A stretch of 8,364 nucleotides of DNA from assembly GCA_023387635.1 (NCBI GenBank), contig JAEWHU010000215.1, positions 1-8,364 of the forward strand. The letters run 5' to 3'. Position numbers and translations under genes: made by a program. Shown here piece by piece: positions 5,811 to 8,364 of the stretch (positions are counted from its first letter, which is position 1; the number at the start of each line of letters is the position of its first letter). The notes beneath the pieces were generated by a model. The model searched no databases. It was not told where the DNA came from and saw nothing but the letters and a program-made list of their open reading frames with translations. This stretch comes from Bacillota bacterium (GTDB taxonomy: Bacteria; Bacillota; Clostridia; Lachnospirales; Lachnospiraceae).

Positions 5811-6056
5811 ACCCATTATATTTTACCTTTTTTATATAAAAATAGCAAGTAAAAAATATAATTTCATAATAGCAAATAATTAATACATTAAACAAAACTG
5901 CAAACTCTTTATTTGTATATCTTTGCTATTTCCATGAGAATAATTTACAATATTTTGATTATAATTATAACCAAATCAAATCATTAAATACTTAATTCAT
6001 GTTTGTGTATCTAATTGCAACAAATAATCTATTGATTTTCATACAATTATTTTTTA

Positions 6057-6085
6057 ATTATACATTAAAATAATCGTATAATCAA
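6057..6085 (-). promoter_or_regulatory. Distal gap promoter
   Basis: The minus strand reads TTGATT (6080-6085; 4 of 6), 17 nt, then a perfect TATAAT (6057-6062). It lies only 4 nt downstream of the coat-gene terminator, where a new unit would be expected to begin. A transcript from here would have a leader of about 360 nt before gap. Confidence 0.6.
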
Positions 6086-6088
6086 CTT

Positions 6089-6127
6089 AAAAAAGATATC
6101 CCATTCTAAAAGAACGAGATATCTTTT
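6089..6127 (-). terminator. Intrinsic terminator of the spore coat gene pair
   Basis: AAAAGATATC (6091-6100) and GATATCTTTT (6118-6127) form a 10-bp stem that continues inward through U-G, C-G and G-U pairs to UUCU/AGAA, leaving a 3-nt loop. The wobble pairs exist only in minus-strand RNA; on the plus strand two of them are C-A mismatches. A run of six U follows the last C of the stem on the minus strand. It starts 31 nt after the coat-gene stop. Confidence 0.9.
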
Positions 6128-6158
6128 GTTATACTATTATAATTGTGTTGATGCACTA

Positions 6159-6425
6159 TTATTTTTGTGCTGCTGATTCAATAGAATTGATTACGGATTT
6201 TACATTCCTAATTTGTTCTTCTGTAGCTTTTGCAGCTGGTTGATAATAATTTTTACTTCTTGCTAGATTAAATAATTCGTATTGGCATGTTTCACCTTGA
6301 TTACGCATTTGTTGTAACGTCTGTCTTAATTGTTGATTTTCTGTCTGTTGTATCATATCAGTAAGACTTTTTAACCCAGAATTAATAGAATTTAGGGTAT
6401 CACTAACCATTACTTGTTCTTGCAT
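6159..6425 (-). CDS. Spore coat protein, CotF-like
   Basis: This 88-residue protein looks like the small coat F-domain proteins of clostridial endospores. It is almost wholly helical and rich in Gln, Asn and Glu, with the pattern seen in that family: a helix (LTDMIQQTENQQLRQTLQQM), a second helix beginning RNQGETCQYELFNLARSK, then the typical aromatic turn NYYQPAAKATEEQI. It has no signal peptide or membrane segment and one Cys (about residue 47). AGGAGG lies 6 nt before the start and overlaps the TAG stop of the preceding gene (AAATAGGAGG), so the two are almost surely translated from one mRNA. A terminator follows 31 nt after the stop. The coat assignment rests on motif recognition; the shared promoter looks forespore-type although coat genes are usually transcribed in the mother cell, so a role inside the spore is also possible. 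Confidence 0.75.
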   Translation of the reverse strand: MQEQVMVSDTLNSINSGLKSLTDMIQQTENQQLRQTLQQMRNQGETCQYELFNLARSKNYYQPAAKATEEQIRNVKSVINSIESAAQK

Positions 6426-6435
6426 ATTCAGCCTC

Positions 6436-6621
6436 CTATTTTAAGAATTGTAATAAAGTTTGCTTCTTTTGTTCTGCAGATTGGCTTTCCTTTTGGAAAA
6501 ATTGTTTTAAAGTAGGGTCTGTACATTGCTCAGCATAAGCCTTGTATTTTTCCCTATCTGTATCACTAAAAAGCAATAAATGTCTTAAGTTTTGAAGCTC
6601 CATATCAGTTATATTACTCAT
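6436..6621 (-). CDS. Small helical protein paired with the CotF-like gene
   Basis: A 61-residue acidic/basic helical protein (MSNITDMELQNLRHLLLFSD at the N-terminus), predicted to form two amphipathic helices joined near CTDPTLKQFFQKESQSAE. The E/H/KY..YAEQ pattern recalls one half of a small ferritin-like bundle, but I cannot assign a family with confidence. It contains one Cys (about residue 33) and no signal peptide or membrane helix. The frame is open to an ATG at 6675, but AAGGAGG (6629-6635) lies 7 nt before ATG 6621, and the 18 extra residues look like untranslated leader. It is the first gene of a two-gene unit, with its stop 10 nt before the CotF-like start, behind a SigG-like promoter. 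The context says spore protein; the exact role is unknown. Confidence 0.75.
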   Translation of the reverse strand: MSNITDMELQNLRHLLLFSDTDREKYKAYAEQCTDPTLKQFFQKESQSAEQKKQTLLQFLK

Positions 6622-6628
6622 ATTATGT

Positions 6629-6635
6629 CCTCCTT
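6629..6635 (-). promoter_or_regulatory. Ribosome binding site that sets the start of the 61-residue protein
   Basis: AAGGAGG lies 7 nt before ATG 6621. The longer frame from ATG 6675 would begin only about 4 nt after the predicted transcription start of the forespore-type promoter and has no ribosome site. Confidence 0.8.
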
Positions 6636-6685
6636 TGGCATTTAAATCTGGTATACTACTTTTAATTCTAAGCATTACCTAAACC

Positions 6686-6716
6686 TATTATGTGATGGGA
6701 GACATTATATTATTCA
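6686..6716 (-). promoter_or_regulatory. Forespore-type (SigG/SigF-like) promoter of the coat gene pair
   Basis: The minus strand reads TGAATA (6711-6716), 18 nt, then CATAATA (6686-6692). This fits the SigG pattern known from Bacillus (about TGAATA, 17-18 nt, CATACTA/CATAATA) and is a poor match to sigma-A at that spacing. Transcription would start near 6679, giving a leader of about 58 nt. SigF recognises a closely related sequence, so the two cannot be told apart here. Confidence 0.6.
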
Positions 6717-6731
6717 AATAGATTGTAATTT

Positions 6732-6791
6732 AAAAACAAAAAAACGCATTTAATTTAACTAATATTCATCAATTAATAAATCAGTTTATTA
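6732..6791 (-). terminator. Possible weak terminator after glgA
   Basis: A TAATAAA/TTTATTA hairpin (6774-6780 and 6785-6791, 4-nt loop) spans the glgA stop codon. Some 30 nt on, the minus strand has T7-G-T5 (6744-6732) without a strong stem directly in front. Transcription of glgA may end here inefficiently, but the structure is poor. Confidence 0.3.
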
Positions 6792-8237
6792 TTTTTTCTC
6801 AATGATATGTATATATTGTTCTTCATAGGATTTAGCAGAATTATGCCATGAAAAGTCCTTCTGCATTGCTCTGTCAATTATTTTATTCCAGTCTTTTTTC
6901 TTGTTTTTAAATATGTGTTTTGCATAATTAATAATAGATAACATTTCATGAGCATTATAATTTGCAAAACTAAAACCTGTCCCGCTACCTAAAAGTTCAT
7001 TATATGGTTCTACAGAATCACGTAGTCCACCTGTTTCTCTGACAATAGGAATAGTTCCATATCGGAGACTTATCAACTGACTAAGGCCACATGGTTCAAA
7101 TAAGGAAGGCATCAAAAACGCATCAGATGCTGCATATATCTTATGAGACAATTCGTTAGAATACATAATATTAGCTGACACTCTATCACCATATTTCCAT
7201 GCATAATGCCTGAATAAATGCTCATATTGTTGTTCACCAGAACCTAAAATAACAAGTTGGGTATCTTCATTACATATTTCTTCTATAACATACTCTATTA
7301 GATCAAATCCCTTTTGATCCGTTAATCTAGAGACTATCCCAATAAGAAATTTTTTATCATCTACTAGAAGTCCGAGTTCTTTTTGTAATCCTCTTTTATT
7401 TTTTATTTTTTCTTTTCTAAAATTAGTATAATTATAATTTTTATAGATAAAAGGATCTGTTAGCGGGTTATATTCCTCGTAATCAATACCATTTATTATA
7501 CCAATTAAAGAATATTCTCTAGCACGCAATAAACCTTCTAATCCTTCTCCATAAAAAGAAGTTTTAATCTCATTTACATATGTATCACTTACTGTGGTTA
7601 CTAAATCAGCATATGCAATACCACCTTTTAGATAATTAGCATTACCATAGGCTTCAAGTTTGTCTGCAGTAAAAAGATTATCTTGTAAACCTGTAATATC
7701 CTTCACGGTTTTTAGTTCCCATACACCTTGGAATTTTAAATTATGAATTGTCATAATAGTCTTCATCCTACTATAAAACTCATTCTCTATAAACTCTTCC
7801 TTCAAATATATAGGTATTAAACCTGTTTGCCAATCATGACAATGTATTATATCTGCTCTAAAATCTAATACTTGTAAGGATGACAAAACTGCCTTCGAAA
7901 AATAAGCGAATTTCTCAATATCTTCATAAATATTGCCATATGGTGAATGTCCACAGAAGTAGAACTCATTATCTATAAAATAGTAAGTTATTCCATTTTC
8001 TATATATTCCATTATACCTACATATTGATTTCTCCAACCTAAATTCATATCAAAACGAGCAATCATAGACATTTTATCTTTATATTTTTCTGGTATCATA
8101 CTGTATCTCGGTACAATTATTCGAATATCAAATTCTTCTTCATTAATATATTTTGGCAAAGAGCCTACAACATCAGCCAATCCACCTGTTTTAACAAATG
8201 GAATACACTCTGAAGCTGCAAATAATACTTTGATCAT
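6789..8237 (-). CDS. glgA: Glycogen (starch) synthase, ADP-glucose type
   Basis: GlgA adds glucosyl units from ADP-glucose to the non-reducing end of alpha-1,4-glucan in the cytoplasm (GT5 family, GT-B fold). The 482-residue length is typical. The N-terminal KTGGLADVVGSLP holds the ADP-glucose lysine K16. HCHDWQTGL (132-140) and MTIHNLKFQG (162-171) line the active cleft. The C-terminal domain has SRLTDQKG (R304, K309) for phosphate binding, the catalytic-class motif EPCGLSQL with E381, and the loop RETGGLRDSV (400-409). AGGAGG lies 6 nt before the start. No glgC, glgD, glgB or glgP lies within the window, so ADP-glucose supply must be encoded elsewhere. Clostridia store such glucan (granulose) before sporulation, which fits loosely with the spore genes downstream, though they have their own promoter. 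Confidence 0.97.
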   Translation of the reverse strand: MIKVLFAASECIPFVKTGGLADVVGSLPKYINEEEFDIRIIVPRYSMIPEKYKDKMSMIARFDMNLGWRNQYVGIMEYIENGITYYFIDNEFYFCGHSPYGNIYEDIEKFAYFSKAVLSSLQVLDFRADIIHCHDWQTGLIPIYLKEEFIENEFYSRMKTIMTIHNLKFQGVWELKTVKDITGLQDNLFTADKLEAYGNANYLKGGIAYADLVTTVSDTYVNEIKTSFYGEGLEGLLRAREYSLIGIINGIDYEEYNPLTDPFIYKNYNYTNFRKEKIKNKRGLQKELGLLVDDKKFLIGIVSRLTDQKGFDLIEYVIEEICNEDTQLVILGSGEQQYEHLFRHYAWKYGDRVSANIMYSNELSHKIYAASDAFLMPSLFEPCGLSQLISLRYGTIPIVRETGGLRDSVEPYNELLGSGTGFSFANYNAHEMLSIINYAKHIFKNKKKDWNKIIDRAMQKDFSWHNSAKSYEEQYIHIIEKK

Positions 8238-8252
8238 AAAAAACCTCCTATC

Positions 8253-8283
8253 CTAGCCTCGGCACATTTACTAGCGTCGCACA
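8253..8283 (-). repeat. GC-rich imperfect tandem repeat upstream of glgA
   Basis: On the minus strand TGTGCGACGCTAG (8271-8283) and TGTGCCGAGGCTAG (8253-8266) are two near-copies with an 18-nt period. They end 4 nt before the AGGAGG site of glgA and are much richer in G and C than the surroundings. They could be a protein-binding site or part of the leader; the function is unknown. Confidence 0.5.
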
Positions 8284-8320
8284 AATTTGCTTTGTAACCA
8301 TTGGTAGTTGATATCAAGAA

Positions 8321-8353
8321 AAGTGCCCTATAAAGTTTCACCTTATATCACTT
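8321..8353 (-). terminator. Possible terminator or leader hairpin upstream of glgA
   Basis: AAGTG (8321-8325) pairs with CACTT (8349-8353), and TATAA with TTATA inside it, with small internal bulges. The minus strand continues CACTTTTCTTG, a short four-U run. It may end a gene lying beyond the window's edge or fold in the glgA leader. No convincing glgA promoter is visible in the remaining sequence. Confidence 0.3.
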
Positions 8354-8364
8354 GTATTTTTATG

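Larger units (their letters stand above)
5689..6088 (-). other. AT-rich control region upstream of gap
   Basis: This 400-bp stretch between the coat-gene terminator and gap holds no plausible gene on either strand. It contains the two promoter candidates listed separately, plus inverted repeats: TTTGATT/AATCAAA (5954-5960 and 5974-5980), AATAGCAAA/TTTGCTATT (5868-5876 and 5922-5930) and GTTTGA/TCAAAC (5791-5796 and 5807-5812). The length suggests elaborate control of gap or a long 5' leader from the distal promoter. Confidence 0.6.

Noticed and set aside
5868..5930. AATAGCAAA/TTTGCTATT inverted repeat as an operator
   Set aside because: The arms are 45 nt apart in very AT-rich DNA, with no promoter boxes placed around them, so it is not convincing on its own.
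6622..6675. Extended start at ATG 6675 for the 61-residue protein
   Set aside because: It has no ribosome site and lies only a few bases after the predicted transcription start, while AAGGAGG marks ATG 6621.
1..8364. Mobile elements, CRISPR arrays, toxin-antitoxin pairs, tRNA or rRNA genes
   Set aside because: Both strands were read for transposase motifs, regular direct repeats with spacers, cloverleaf sequences and small gene pairs with toxin features; none was found.

Overview
The window reads as chromosomal DNA of a low-GC, endospore-forming clostridium. The protein sequences look most like the Lachnospiraceae (Lachnospirales), but this is a judgement from sequence feel, not from a search. 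Intergenic DNA is very AT-rich, Shine-Dalgarno sites are strong (AGGAGG-type), and every gene lies on the minus strand, so transcription runs from high to low coordinates.

In transcription order, the right part (8364-6789) carries glgA, glycogen/starch synthase, as a single gene. Next comes a two-gene unit (6621-6159) for a 61-residue helical protein and a small CotF-like spore coat protein. A forespore-type (SigG/SigF-like) promoter stands in front of it and a strong intrinsic terminator behind it. An AT-rich control region (6088-5689) with two vegetative promoter candidates then leads into the lower-glycolysis cluster gap - pgk - tpiA - gpmI, followed by secG, the small subunit of the Sec translocon. 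A strong terminator at 185-230 closes the cluster.

The four glycolytic enzymes carry out consecutive triose-phase steps: TpiA interconverts DHAP and G3P, Gap makes 1,3-bisphosphoglycerate and NADH, Pgk makes ATP and 3-phosphoglycerate, and GpmI makes 2-phosphoglycerate. The cggR repressor gene that often starts such clusters in Firmicutes and the eno gene that often ends them are absent here.

The enzymes are ordinary; the spaces between them are not. Each junction holds a GC-richer, palindromic island in otherwise AT-rich DNA. Between gap and pgk there is a roughly 70-nt domain closed by a 10-bp stem and followed by U8. Between pgk and tpiA there is a terminator whose 3' arm overlaps the -35 box of a near-consensus promoter (TTGTCA-N17-TATAAT). 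That promoter starts a leader of about 220 nt with mutually exclusive stems and a second terminator before tpiA. Two hairpins precede gpmI, and secG has its own promoter. The cluster therefore looks like several overlapping transcription units with internal attenuators rather than one plain operon. I found no mobile element, CRISPR array, tRNA or rRNA, and no clear new multi-gene system; the best candidates for something undescribed are the two attenuator-like RNA leaders at 4482-4559 and 2969-3192.
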